Assembly: GCA_032622095.1 (NCBI GenBank)
Contig: CP136066.1
Coordinates: 207,474,978 to 207,538,977 of the forward strand
Reading direction: 5' to 3'
Length of the DNA stretch: 64,000 nt
Origin: Siphonodentalium dalli
Taxonomy: Eukaryota; Mollusca; Scaphopoda; Gadilida; Siphonodentaliidae
Positions 1 through 12,126 of the stretch are shown piece after piece. The position numbers and the translations under genes are program-made. Each line of letters begins with the position of its first letter. Within the stretch, counting starts at the first letter, position 1. The notes below the pieces were generated by a model that worked only from the letters and a program-made list of their open reading frames with translations, made no database searches and was not told the DNA's origin.

Positions 1-3000
1 GTACTGACATGGCCCATGGGCCCTTTAATGCTGCACCAGCGCAGCTCCCGTCATGTTATTAAAGACAGTAACTAAATCAATACAGAGATCATCTAACCCT
101 CATAATACTGACCAAGAACTATTTACTCCACATTATATTACACAGATATCGGTGGATGTACTGACATGGGACCTTTAATGCTGCACCAGCGCAGCTCCCG
201 TCATGTTATTAAAGTCAGTAACTAAATCAATACAGAGATCATCTAACCTTCATAATACTGACCAAGAGCTATTTACTCCACATTATATTACACAGATATC
301 GGTGGATGTACTGACATGGGACCTTTAATGCTGCACCAGCGCAGCTCCTCCCGTCATGTTATTAAAGACAGTAACTAAATCAATATGGAGATCATCTAAT
401 CCTCAGAATACTGACTAAGAACTATTTACTCCACATTATATTACACAGATATCGGTGGATGTACTGACATGGGACCTTTAATGCTGCACCAGCGCAGCTC
501 CCGTCATGTTATTAAAGTCAGTAACTAAATCAATACAGTGATCATCTAACCCTCAGAATACTGACCAAGAACTATTTACTCCACATTATATTACACAGAT
601 ATCGGTGGATGTACTGACATGGGACCTTTAATGCTGCACCAGCGCAGCTCCCGTCATGTTATTAAAGTCAGTAACTAAATCAATACAGTGATCATCTAAC
701 CCTCAGAATACTGACCAAGAACTATTTACTCCACATTATATTACACAGATATCAATGGATGTACTGACATGGGACCTTTAATGCTGCACCAGCGCAGCTC
801 CCGTCATGTTATTAAAGTCAGTAACTAAATCAATACAGAGATCATCTAACCTTCATAATACTGACCATGAACTATTTACTCCACATTATATTACACAGAT
901 ATCGGTGGATGTACTGACATGGGACCTTTAATGCTGCACCAGCGCAGCTCCTCCCGTCATGTTATTAAAGTCAGTAACTAAATCAATACAGAGATCATCT
1001 AACCCTCAGAATACTGACCAAGAACTATTTACTCCACATTATATTACACAGACATCGGTGGATGTAATGACATGGGACCTTTAATGCTGCACCAGCGCAG
1101 CTCCCGTCATGTTATTAAAGTCAGTAACTAAATCAATACAGAGATCATCTAACCATCAGAATACTGACCAAGAACTATTTACTCCACATTATATTACACA
1201 GACATCGGTGGATGTACTGACATGGGACCTTTAATGCTGCACCAGCGCAGCTCCCGTCATGTTATTAAAGTCAGTAACTAAATCAATACAGAGATCATCT
1301 AACCCTCAGAATACTGACCAAGAACTATTTACTCCACATTATATTACACAGACATCGGTGGATGTACTGACATGGGACCTTTAATGCTGCACCAGCGCAG
1401 CTCCCGTCATGTTATTAAAGTCAGTAACTAAATCAATACAGAGATCATCTAACCATCAGAATACTGACCAAGAACTATTTACTCCACATTATATTACACA
1501 GATATCGGTGGATGTACTGACATGAGACCTTTAATGCTGCACCAGCGCAGCTCCCGTCATGTTATTAAAGTCAGTAACTAAATCAATACAGAGATCATCT
1601 AACCCTCAGAATACTGACCAAGAACTATTTACTCCACATTATATTACACAGATATCGGTGGATGTACTGACATGGGACCTTTAATGCTGCACCAGCGCAT
1701 CTCCTCCCGTCATGTTATTAAAGTCAGTAACTAAATCAATACAGAGATCATCTAACCATCAGAATACTGACCAAGAACTATTTACTCCACATTATATTAC
1801 ACAGATATCGGTGGATGTACTGACATGGGACCTTTAATGCTGCACCAGCGCAGCTCCCGTCATGTTATTAAAGTCAGTAACTAAATCAATACAGAGATCA
1901 TCTAACCATCAGAATACTGACCAAGAACTATTTACTCCACATTATATTGCACAGATATTGGTGGATGTACTGACATGGGACCTTTAATGCTGCACCAGCG
2001 CAGCTCCCGTCATGTTATTAAAGTCAGTAACTAAATCAATACAGAGATCATCTAACCTTCATAATACTGACTAAGAACTATTTACTCCACATTATATTAC
2101 ACAGATATCGGTGGATGTACTGACATGGGACCTTTAATGCTGCACCAGCGCAGCTCCCGTCATGTTATTAAAGTCAGTAACTAAATCAATACAGAGATCA
2201 TCTAACCCTCGTAATACTGACCAAGAACTATTTACTCCACATTATATTACACAGATATCGGTGGATGTACTGACATGGGACCTTTAATGCTGCACCAGCG
2301 CAGCTCCTCCCGTCATGTTATTAAAGTCAGTAACTAAATCAATACCGAGATCATCTAACCATCAGAATACTGACTAAGAACTATTTACTCCACATTATAT
2401 TACACAGATATCGGTGGATGTACTGACATGGGACCTTTAATGCTGCACCAGCGCAGCTCCTCCCGTCATGTTATTAAAGTCAGTAACTAAATCAATACCG
2501 AGATCATCTAACCATCAGAATACTGACTAAGAGCTATTTACTCCACATTATATTACACAGATATCGGTGGATGTACTGACATGAGACCTTTAATGCTGCA
2601 CCAGCGCAGCTCCTCCCGTCATGTTATTAAAGTCAGTAACTAAATCAATACCGAGATCATCTAACCATCAGAATACTGACTAAGAACTATTTACTCCACA
2701 TTATATTACACAGATATCGGTGGATGTACTGACATGGGACCTTTAATGCTGCACCAGCGCAGCTCCTCCCGTAATGTTATTAAAGTCAGTAACTAAATCA
2801 ATACAGAGATCATCTAACCCTCAGAATACTGACCAAGAACTATTTACTCCACATTATATTACACAGATATTGGTGGATGTACTGACATGGGACCTTTAAT
2901 GCTGCACCAGCGCAGCTCCCGTCATGTTATTAAAGACAGTAACTAAATCAATATGGAGATCATCTAATCCTCAGAATACTGACCAAGAGCTATTTACTCC

Positions 3001-5112
3001 ACATTATATTACACAGATATCGGTGGATGTACTGACATGGGACCTTTAATGCTGCACCAGCGCAGCTCCTCCCGTCATGTTATGTCAGTAACTAAATCAA
3101 TACAGAGATCATCTAACCCTCAGAATACTGACCAAGAACTATTTACTCCACATTATATTACACAGATATTGGTGGATGTACTGACATGGGACCTTTAATG
3201 CTGCACCAGCGCAGCTCCCGTCATGTTATTAAAGTCAGTAACTAAATCAATACAGAGATCATCTAACCCTCATAATACTGACCAAGAACTATTTACTCCA
3301 CATTATATTACACAGATATCGGTGGATGTACTGACATGGGACCTTTAATGCTGCACCAGCGCAGCTCCTCCCGTCATGTTATTAAAGTCAGTAACTAAAT
3401 CAATACAGAGATCATCTAACCTTCATAATACTGACTAAGAACTATTTACTCCACATTATATTACACAGATATCGGTGGATGTACTGACATGGGACCTTTA
3501 ATGCTGCACCAGCGCAGCTCCTCCCGTCATGTTATTAAAGTCAGTAACTAAATCAATACAGAGATCATCTAACCTTCATAATACTGACTAAGAACTATTT
3601 ACTCCACATTATATTACACAGATATCGGTGGATGTACTGACATGGGACCTTTAATGCTGCACCAGCGCAGCTCCTCCCGTCATGTTATTAAAGTCAGTAA
3701 CTAAATCAATACAGAGATCATCTAACCTTCATAATACTGACTAAGAACTATTTACTCCACATTATATTACACAGATATCGGTGGATGTACTGACATGGGA
3801 CCTTTAATGCTGCACCAGCGCAGCTCCTCCCGTCATGTTATTAAAGTCAGTAACTAAATCAATACAGAGATCATCTAACCTTCATAATACTGACTAAGAA
3901 CTATTTACTCCACATTATATTACACAGATATCGGTGGATGTACTGACATGGGACCTTTAATGCTGCACCAGCGCAGCTCCTCCCGTCATGTTATTAAAGT
4001 CAGTAACTAAATCAATACAGAGATCATCTAACCTTCATAATACTGACTAAGAACTATTTACTCCACATTATATTACACAGATATCGGTGGATGTACTGAC
4101 ATGGGACCTTTAATGCTGCACCAGCGCAGCTCCTCCCGTCATGTTATTAAAGTCAGTAACTAAATCAATACAGAGATCATCTAACCCTCAGAATACTGAC
4201 CAAGAGCTATTTACTCACATTATATTACACAGATATCGGTGGATGTACTGACATGGGACCTTTAATGCTGCACCAGCGCAGCTCCTCCCGTCATGTTATG
4301 TCAGTAACTAAATCAATACAGAGATCATCTAACCCTCATAATACTGACCAAGAGCTATTTACTCCACATTATATTACACAGATATCGGTGGATGTACTGA
4401 CATGGGACCTTTAATGCTGCACCAGCGCAGCTCCCGTCATGTTATTAAAGTCAGTAACTAAATCAATACGGAGATCATCTAACCCTCAGAATACTGACCA
4501 AGAACTATTTACTCCACATTATATTACACAGATATCGGTGGATGTACTGACATGGAACCTTTAATGCTGCACCAGCGCAGCTCCCGTCATGTTATTAAAG
4601 TCAGTAACTAAATAAATACAGAGATCATCTAACCCTCATAATACTGACCAAGAACTATTTACTCCACATTATATTACACAGATATCGGTGGATGTACTGA
4701 CATGGGACCTTTAATGCTGCACCAGCGCAGCTCCTCCCGTCATGTTATTAAAGTCAGTAACTAAATCAATACAGAGATCATCTAACCCTCAGAATACTGA
4801 CCAAGAACTATTTACTCCACATTATATTACACAGATATCGGTGGATATACTGACATGGGACCTTTAATGCTGCACCAGCGCAGCTCCTCCCGTCATGTTA
4901 TTAAAGTCAGTAACTAAATCAATACAGAGATCATCTAACCATCAGAATACTGACCAAGAACTATTTACTCCACATTATATTACACAGATATCGGTGGATG
5001 TACTGACATGGGACCTTTAATGCTGCACCAGCGCAGCTCCCGTCATGTTATTAAAGTCAGTAACTAAATCAATATGGAGATCAAGAACTATTTACACTTT
5101 TATATTACACAG
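1..5112 (+). repeat. Satellite array, about 34 units of 150/153 bp
   Basis: A head-to-tail array fills the left end and probably continues beyond base 1. Counting from the landmark GGTGGATGTACTGACATGGG, units start near 151, 301, 454, 604, 754, 904 and so on to 4993. Two length classes alternate: a 150-bp form with CAGCTCCCGTC and a 153-bp form with CAGCTCCTCCCGTC. Two units (from about 3022 and 4238) also lack four bases (TAAA) after CATGTTAT. Units differ at a handful of sites (ACAGAG/ACCGAG/ATGGAG, CCTCAGAA/CCTTCATAA/CCATCAGAA). The last unit becomes degenerate near 5075 and is interrupted by a MITE at 5121. No open reading frame of note crosses the units. Diverged relatives at 5616-5670, 6150-6290 and 6545-6668 are joined to a piggyBac-like MITE end, which suggests where the satellite came from. 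Confidence 0.97.
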
Positions 5113-5120
5113 AGAGTGGT

Positions 5121-5576
5121 CAAGCCTGATTATAGTGTGTCTGTCATTTGCAGAATGAGGTCCCCAGAGGGTGATTTTAGTGATGCTAGCACGCTATGCG
5201 GGATAGCGTCACTAAATTCACCCTCTGGAAATCTTAGTCTGCTATGGGAGACATAGAATCAGATTGAAGTTCCCAAATGGTGAATATTGTGATGTACACC
5301 CATTGGGATTATGCAATGTGTCATCTGCCAATTTTGGGATACAGAGAAACTAAACTAAAGCAGAATTGGAATCTATGTGAAGAAGTTTCTATGTGAAGAA
5401 GTTTATATCGTAAATTTTATAATAAAGAAACTTTCCAGAAAAGTTGAGGCCTAAGCAGAATGAGGTCACCAGAAGATGAATTTGTTGATGTTAGCCCGCC
5501 ATGCAGGATAGCGTCATTAACTTCACCCTCTGGGGACTTCATTCTGCAAATGACAGACACCCTATAATCAGGCCTG
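5121..5576. mobile_element. hAT-like palindromic MITE (CAAGCCTG family), copy 1
   Basis: The termini are inverted: CAAGCCTGATTATAGTG at the left and CTATAATCAGGCCTG at the right, followed inward by TCTGTCATTTGCAGAATGAGG and its complement. Flanks AGAGTGGT (5113-5120) and AAAGTGGT (5577-5584) match at 7 of 8 bases, the 8-bp target duplication expected of hAT transposons. It sits in the last, degenerate satellite unit, so it arrived after that unit existed. It has no coding capacity; a transposase would have to act in trans. Confidence 0.85.
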
Positions 5577-5584
5577 AAAGTGGT

Positions 5585-6680
5585 GGTGTAGGAGGGTGTT
5601 ACACCCCCCCCACCCCCTCATAATACCAAGAACTATTTACACTATATCATATTACACAGACATCAGTGGATGTCTGAAAACTTTGGAACCAGAACACTGG
5701 GATTTTGGCACAATGCATTTAACCCCTTTCCTGACTGGAACTTCCTGTGCTTATATATAAGAGAACACATTGGCCTAGCACTACATGTATTTACATTGAC
5801 ATTGTAAGCCAGCGTATTCTCTTATATGTGTGAGGATCCATAAGGGAGACTCCCATATATATAAGAGAATGCACTGGCACAGGGTCTTTAATGCTAAAAT
5901 CCCTGTGCCAATACATTCTCTTATATATGCGAGTCTCCCTTATGGATCCTCACATATATAAGAGAATACACTGGCTTACAATGTCAATGTAAATAGTGCT
6001 AGGCCAATATAAGAACAGGAAGTTCCAGTCAGGAAAGGGTTATGGGAGACTCGCATATATAAGAGAATGCATTGGTCTAACAATATTTACCTTGGCCTTG
6101 ACACTCTTATATATGAGAGATTTTCATATATAAGATAATGCACTGACACGAGACCTTTAATACTACACCAGTGCAACCCCCGTCATGAAAGGGTTAAGTC
6201 AGTAACTAAATCAATAAGGAGATCATCTAACCCTCATGATACTGACCAAGAACTATTTACACTGTATCATATTACACAGACATCAGTGGATGTAGGAAAA
6301 CTTTGGACCAAAAACACTGGGATTTTGGCACAATGCATTTAACCCTTATTTGACTGGAACTTCCTGAAATTGAACGAAAATCCTGTGCAGCCATTGCTTT
6401 CTCTTATATATGCAAGTCTCCCATAGGAAGTCTCGCATATATAAGAGAATGCATTGGTCTAACAATATTTACCTTGACCTTGTAAGCCAGGGCACACACA
6501 CATATGCGAGGGTCCCTATGGGAGACCTGCATATATATAAGAGAATGCACTGACACGGGACCTTTAATGCTGCACCAGCCCAGCTCCTGTCATGTTGTCA
6601 GTAATACAGTGATCATCTAACGCTCATAATACTGACCAAGAACTATTTAAACTGTATTATATTACACAGACAGAAAACTT
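5585..6680. repeat. Diverged tandem units carrying piggyBac-like MITE ends
   Basis: Two to three diverged copies of a larger unit lie here. Each contains a spacer (TCATAATACTGACCAAGAAC ... TTACACAGACATCAGTGG ... GAAAACTTTGGACC ... TTTTGGCACAATGCATTTAA) followed by a palindromic element beginning CCCTTTCCTGACTGGAAC and ending in a satellite-like stretch (GAGACCTTTAATACTACACC ... GTCATGAAAGGGTTAA at about 6153-6197, and again at 6545-6600). The 3' MITE end plus the first half of the spacer corresponds base for base to the 150-bp satellite unit. There is no gene. Confidence 0.8.
5723..6039. mobile_element. piggyBac-like MITE, family B, complete palindromic copy
   Basis: It begins CCCTTTCCTGACTGGAACTT after TTAA (5719-5722) and ends with GTTCCAGTCAGGAAAGGG before TTAT (6040-6043), a one-base change from TTAA. 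The interior is a nested palindrome built from the hairpin motif CCAATRCATTCTCTTATATA and its complement CATATATAAGAGAATRCAYTGG. TTAA target duplication and CCC-starting ends fit the piggyBac superfamily. It is non-coding. Confidence 0.75.
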
Positions 6681-7044
6681 TGTAAATAGTGTGTCTGTCA
6701 TTTGCAGAATGAGGTCCCCAGAGGGTGAATTTAGTGATGTTATCCTGCATGGTGGGCTAACATCACCAAATTCACCCTCTGGGGACCTCAATCTGCTTAG
6801 GCCTCATCTTCTGGGAAGCATCTATAGTCTCAAATTAACATTGTTTTAGTTACTTTTCGTCTTCTGGGAAGATTCTATAGCCCCTAATTTGTAGAAGATA
6901 AATTGCATAATCGAGGTGACTAATGAGTGAACATCTCCAACTTAAACTGGGGAACTTCAATACAGCAGTTGAGACCTAAGCAGAATGATGTTCCCAGAGG
7001 GCCAATATTGTGATCCTCATTCTACAAATGACGGAGACACTATT
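6681..7044. mobile_element. hAT-like MITE (CAAGCCTG family), copy 2
   Basis: The left end is eroded (TTGTAAATAGTGTGTCTGTC) and the right end is intact (CTATTTGCAGGCTTG). It interrupts the spacer of the neighbouring tandem unit: uninterrupted copies read GAAAACTTTGGAACCAGAAC, and here the MITE splits that string. Family internal landmarks are present (GTCCCCAGAGGGTGAATTTA and its complement at 6770-6785). Confidence 0.8.
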
Positions 7045-8407
7045 TGCAGGCTTGTTGGATCCAGAACACTGGGATTTGGTACAATGCATTAGGGTGAATG
7101 AAAGCATATTTTCTCATACCCTCAAATACACCGTGGTTTATATATACTGATTCCAACAAATCAACAAGAGCATCGCAATGTACTTCAAGCTTTTTACTAA
7201 AAGAATGATAATTAATCAATAAATTGGATATTTGGAAAGAAAATTAATCCGACTCGGGCAGAAAGTATCATATCAATCACGGAAATGGAACGTATAAACA
7301 GACAAAGAGAAATAACTCTATCTAAGCAGGGACTTCATTGCTCTGTCACAAAATATGAGCACTTACTATAGTATAAAAATTGTGCTGAAACAGGAGGATT
7401 CAAAGGTACACATTTTGTTCAACACATTTTAGTGTCGAGAGTATGTCGATCGGCTCATCGAATATTTGTTAGGCTGCCTAAAAATTCCAGGTGGTGAAAA
7501 ATAACAGATTAAAAATATTAGAGGTGCCACGATTATTGATTTTGATAATCGATAATCGGTCGTCAATAATCGACTATAATCGATTAATCGTACCTAATAA
7601 CATCAGTGGAAGTATTCCGTAATATGGCCTATTGGCTAGGTGCTAGTTATCTGCATTGTCGCTGGTTGTTTGAGGCATTAGCGGATGTCATTTTTACGTT
7701 AATAAAGTGCATCATAAACCACTGTTAATGACCATGAACACAATGTATTCAATACCAGCACAATTCTCGGTGATGTTATGGTTATAATATTTGTGAGTTC
7801 ATTAGAACGAACGTAGCTATTAATTTCAGTGTTATAAATAGCCAAACATACAAACAATATAAAAGTAGGAATGCACGACAGATGGCTGACAGTTCCTAAA
7901 AATAAGGAAACTATAAGTTTCATCAAACTTCGAGAGCGTGGATAACAATACAAAGGTGTGCCCCCACACGCAAATTGCAGGACTCAGAACAAGTATTTGA
8001 TAATATCGAGTTTCATTCAGCATTTACTACATGATACGCGATAGCCTGTACCAGTAATATATAAGTATACTTATGCAAACAAAGTATACTCGCAAATGAT
8101 GTCGTGGAGAACAATGCTGATTAAAATGCCGTAGGTTCCCTGGTTTCCAGAGAATGTCAATCAACTCCCCATTGGTTCAATCAGATTCAAGGGCAAGTGC
8201 ATTCAGTTCATTGAATACGGTGACAGTCGGCACATTTCAAAGATGTAGTGCCGCCTTTCAAGTATAAATATACGACGACGTCGCCATAAGTTCAAAGCTG
8301 CAGTGCCGCCAATTTGTAGAATGACCCGAAGAGTAACCATGTCGAATCATCAAATGAACTGCCGACGATTTGCAACATAAATTGGTAGTACTCATGTCGG
8401 AATCTCT
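7045..8407. other. Gene-free stretch
   Basis: No convincing coding region. About 7521-7600 is rich in AATCGAT/ATCGATT (starting GGTGCCACGATTATTG), a composition typical of hAT termini, but no partner end or target duplication was found. The rest is AT-rich single-copy-looking sequence. Confidence 0.5.
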
Positions 8408-8486
8408 TTGATATGACACAGATTCCCAGAGGGTGACCTCATTCTGCAAATGACAGGCACACTAAACTCAGGCTTATTCTTAGCCT
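8408..8486. mobile_element. hAT-like MITE (CAAGCCTG family), right-end fragment
   Basis: Only the right end survives: CCCAGAGGGTGACCTCATTC, then CTGCAAATGACAGGCACACT and AAACTCAGGCTTA. The remainder of the element is missing. Confidence 0.7.
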
Positions 8487-9404
8487 ATGCAAATTGACTG
8501 TATAAGGTGCATACGAATGAACACCCTTGTTGCTTAAACTGTTTTTCAGCCAGAGAAGCAGATGAAGCAGATGTACTGACCAGAGAGGCATGGGATCAAA
8601 TGGCACTGTAAAAGCACATTTTTTATGGGCTTTTCAATTTTCCTGGTTTTCATGGTTGTACTTAACAAAAATCATCTCACTGGAACAATCATCAAAATTG
8701 ACATCAATAGTGTGATGGTTATTCCTAATTAGGGATCGACGAATCGGCAATTTCAACATCAAATCGAATCTCGAATCAAATCATGATGATGATTCGAAAT
8801 CGAATCGAATCTCGAATTGAATCTTTTGCCGACACTTTAGAAGATTTGCGGTATATGTCGGTGGGAGGTATGAGCAAAATGAGGGCAAATGTCAGACGAT
8901 TTTATAACGTCTGTGAGATAACGCGAAGCTTACGAAGTTACGATGGAGGTTCATTAAACTACAGTTTTATGACATGGTATGATCAACATTTAGTTTAAAA
9001 TTAGAATGGAACGTCAGTTCATAGTTGTTTTGTTTACACAGTAACTCTGCAGTTTCCGTTTGCAATTGAGTCTGGTGCGAGTCATTGTAATCGGAAACGA
9101 TTCTGCGCATGTACGCCTCGCCCTGTCGCATGCATGGCAGCATGCACGCGCGATATCAGAATTGCGCATTCTGACTTGGGATTGACGCATACGATTGGTG
9201 GTTTACCTCGCTTTTGGCAGGTGGGGCCGGGCTAGATTGCGACATTTCTGGTATTATGTGGTGGAATAAACATTGTGCGCTCTGCTCTCATTTTGGTCCA
9301 ACCGTGCTGAAAACATGACGTGACCCATCACCGATCACCGACCTATATGTTGTTGTATGAGTAACCCGCCGACTTTCCACGTCCGCGAGTAACCACCACT
9401 GAGT

Positions 9405-11109
9405 CGTTATTTCGCTAAAATCCGGATTCAGAATCCGAAGCCGATTACGGGGGCGGGGCTAATTCCCGATTCTAGGTCAGATTTTGAAATCCACGTGGTC
9501 TCCGAAACTATGTTTAATGTTCTCCCAGCGTCAAACATGGCTCATGTATTTGACACAAGTATCATTTGTATCTTATATTTATAAAGTTCATGTTTGTTGT
9601 GAAAGTCATGCTTTTCTTCTATGTGTATATACACGTCACATAATTTGCTGCCAATCCGACTTAATCGCATCTTTTTTTCAAGTTAAAGTGTGTTTATTGA
9701 TGAGGGCAAGCATATCTAAACGTGACAGCTCTAGGCCTCCTGATTCAAATTCCGAAGATGTTGTGAAGAACACACGAAACTTGTCAGTTGAACAGGGACG
9801 TGATGACAGGGGTTGGTTGGGTGTCTCGACCACCACCCCGAAGTCATTCATACGTGAGGAAAATCAGGATTATTTTGACTAACTGTTCCAAATAATGATA
9901 CGTACAAGCCAGCAAACGCAACAAACTTATGACTAACTCGGGGTGTCCAGTGATCTGTATGTATGTTCAACTTGTTTTGGTAGTCATGTTGCTTTGCCAT
10001 TACTAATTATTTATTTTGTCAGTGTAATAACATATGGGAGAGGGGGTACCCGTGAGTCAGCACTTGTCCCCCAATTCCTTTGTATGTATAAACAAATGTA
10101 TGTGTTTATATCATGTGTTATCTAAATTTGACATATATTTGAAATAAATATATCTAAACTAAACTTTGGTACATTCCAGCAGTCGGAAATTTCATGCATG
10201 ACACACCATATATAGGTTGGCATTGTTCTTATTGTTTGATTTTTTTCAACCAGTAAAAGTTGGTAATTTTCCAATCTTAGTGTTTGTCAGGTTGGATATT
10301 TCCAAGGGGAGCAAATGGAATTCTGCGAACCTGTGAGATTGATGTTTGGTTCAATTGGGGGGGGGGGGGGGGGGGGTGGGGGGGTTGGAGTTGGCCGGAA
10401 ATTTGAGGAAACTTCTAGCCACGTCCCTAGAACTTGTGTCTGTTGTCTATACAGTGACTATTGTGCAAAACGACTGCATTTAACGAAGCAAAACATTTTG
10501 CTATAAGACTAGATGATAGTACATACGTGTATCTGATAATCCCATCGATATCATATAATCCTACTATTTCTTGAATAAGAAGAAACATAATAACGAACAC
10601 AGCAGAAGACATATCCATGCAGGTTCATATGAATTCGGTCAATGGTGACGTATCCGCCGAATTCGAAATCGACATGCGTTCGGGCGGTGTTTTATGGATG
10701 GAATTATGAAATGGACATATGAAAGTGACAATCAACAATGATTTGCTACGCCATCAACTGAATAGTCTCCCAGTTTACATTCAATAAAACAAATTTGTCT
10801 CCGCATTTAAAATTCTTTGATATAGATCGTTTATATTCTGCAATAATTTGTACACAAGAGACGGATTCTTATGTTTTATTGTGTTTTTAAACTCCGAGGT
10901 GGCGAAATCTCGGTTTGTTTACATTACGAACATTTGAGTCCGTAATCGGAATCCGAATCCAGATTCGGATTACCACGAGATTGAGATTACGGTCTGTTCG
11001 TTTACTGATTCTGCCAATTTCTGGTCTGTTCTTTTGCCGAACCAAGTCGTATGGGGACCGATCTGTAATCTGAATCCAGATTCTGAATCGGGATTTTAGC
11101 GAAATAACG
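9405..11109. repeat. Nested inverted-repeat unit inside the hAT element
   Basis: A 31-bp inverted repeat (9405-9435, beginning CGTTATTTCGCTAAAATCC, and 11079-11109) matches with one mismatch. Further inverted AATCC/GGATT-rich sequence lies just inside (9420-9460; 10930-11080). Flanks CCACTGAG and CCTCTGGG agree at 6 of 8 positions, so a degenerate 8-bp target duplication is possible but weak. No transposase frame is seen. Confidence 0.6.
10358..10386 (+). repeat. Poly-G tract
   Basis: A nearly pure run of G (broken by one T) within the hAT element. Length is probably polymorphic and error-prone in sequencing. On the RNA or displaced strand it could form G-quadruplexes. Confidence 0.95.
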
Positions 11110-11763
11110 CCTCTGGGACAAGGAAGCCTATGTGCAGTGGGTTATTGGGCAACCTATATATACATGTTAGACCACGGAGGTCGCAGATGGTCGCGGAAGG
11201 AGATTCAGGTTACTTATTGGGGATATAATGAACATTTTTAAAGATACTGCAGGCGATAAAGGACTGTTATACAACGATTCAAAATATCCCGAATCACATG
11301 ACCGCTTTCGAATCGAATCGAATCGGAACGTAAGATTCGAAATCAAATCGAATCTTGAAGCTTCGTCGGTCCCTATTCCTAATACCAAGTTTTGTTTCGA
11401 TCAGGATAATTTGAACAGGAGATAACATCAGGATAAGGAATCAGACGGACACATCGACGCACGAACACATGCACACAGGTGATTACTAAAATTCCTCTGA
11501 CTTTAGTCAGGGGACTCGACTTACCTTAATTATCTTGGCCAAACAGTCAGCTGATCTCTTCGTGAGACAACATCCAGAGAAGTTGAGTAAATTTAATGAC
11601 TGTGAATTCTTTATTCCTTTTGAAATGTCTATAAAATTAAACAAATATTATTATATTATTAAAAAACATGAGGTGAGTTCAGAATAAAATTGAGAACAAT
11701 TCAAATTGTACTGTACTGCAAAAATCCTGAATTGACAAGAAAAACAGGACTTTTGAAATATTA

Positions 11764-12126
11764 CAAGCAAGTGTAAGTTTGAGACAGAAATATCTTTTTT
11801 TTTTGGGGGTTGGGTGGGATTCGAACCCCGGCCCATGATGGCGAGTGCACCTTGCAACTCAAAGTTCGACGTCAATACCACACGGCCACCGAAGCGACCC
11901 CAAAAAAGGAAGCTCAAATGGCCACTGTATTCCGACTTCACACTTAGGACACTATATGCACACATTTTAAGGTATCTATTGTGTATATATAGCAGATATA
12001 GCACAGTAGCATGTTATATATACTTCTCCGAAACATGTCGAGCATTGATCTTTGAACATGCCTGGGACCATACAACACACCTATTTTTAGAAGCAAGTGT
12101 AATTTTGAGACAGTGCAAATTTTTTT
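11764..12126. repeat. Direct repeat pair around the SINE-like head
   Basis: AAGCAAGTGTAAGTTTGAGACA (about 11766-11787) recurs as AAGCAAGTGTAATTTTGAGACA (about 12093-12114); both are followed within about ten bases by a T-rich run. The copies are about 330 bp apart and bracket the tRNA-like sequence. They may be remnants of a duplicated SINE tail; the arrangement is too diverged to call a target duplication. Confidence 0.5.
11806..11901 (-). repeat. tRNA-derived SINE head or tRNA pseudogene
   Basis: On the minus strand a good B box (GGTTCGAATCCC) lies downstream of an A-box-like stretch (TGGCCGTGTGG), with a long intervening arm as in leucine/serine class tRNAs. The T stem does not pair fully (the 3' side reads CCCAC instead of a complement to CCGGG), and no clean acceptor stem forms. 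That argues against a functional tRNA and for a polymerase III SINE head or decayed tRNA copy. A pyrimidine/purine homopolymer (T then G) abuts its 3' end on this strand. Confidence 0.5.

Larger units (their letters stand above)
8730..11375. mobile_element. Non-autonomous hAT-type transposon, 2.65 kb
   Basis: The left terminus TAGGGATCGACGAATCGG faces the right terminus TTCGTCGGTCCCTA, and both are followed inward by long runs of AATCGAATCGAAT-type sequence. The element is flanked by a perfect 8-bp duplication, TTCCTAAT, at 8722-8729 and 11376-11383. This combination is diagnostic of a hAT-type insertion. No transposase is visible: the longest reading frame (9484-9882) has no recognisable BED finger or hAT dimerisation domain. 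The interior contains another long inverted repeat pair and a poly-G run, so it appears to have captured other repeats. Confidence 0.88.

Noticed and set aside
1..5112. CRISPR-like array of regular repeats
   Set aside because: Units are contiguous satellite monomers with no unique spacers, in animal-type DNA beside spliced genes.
11806..11901. Functional tRNA gene
   Set aside because: The T stem and acceptor stem do not pair properly despite a good B box.
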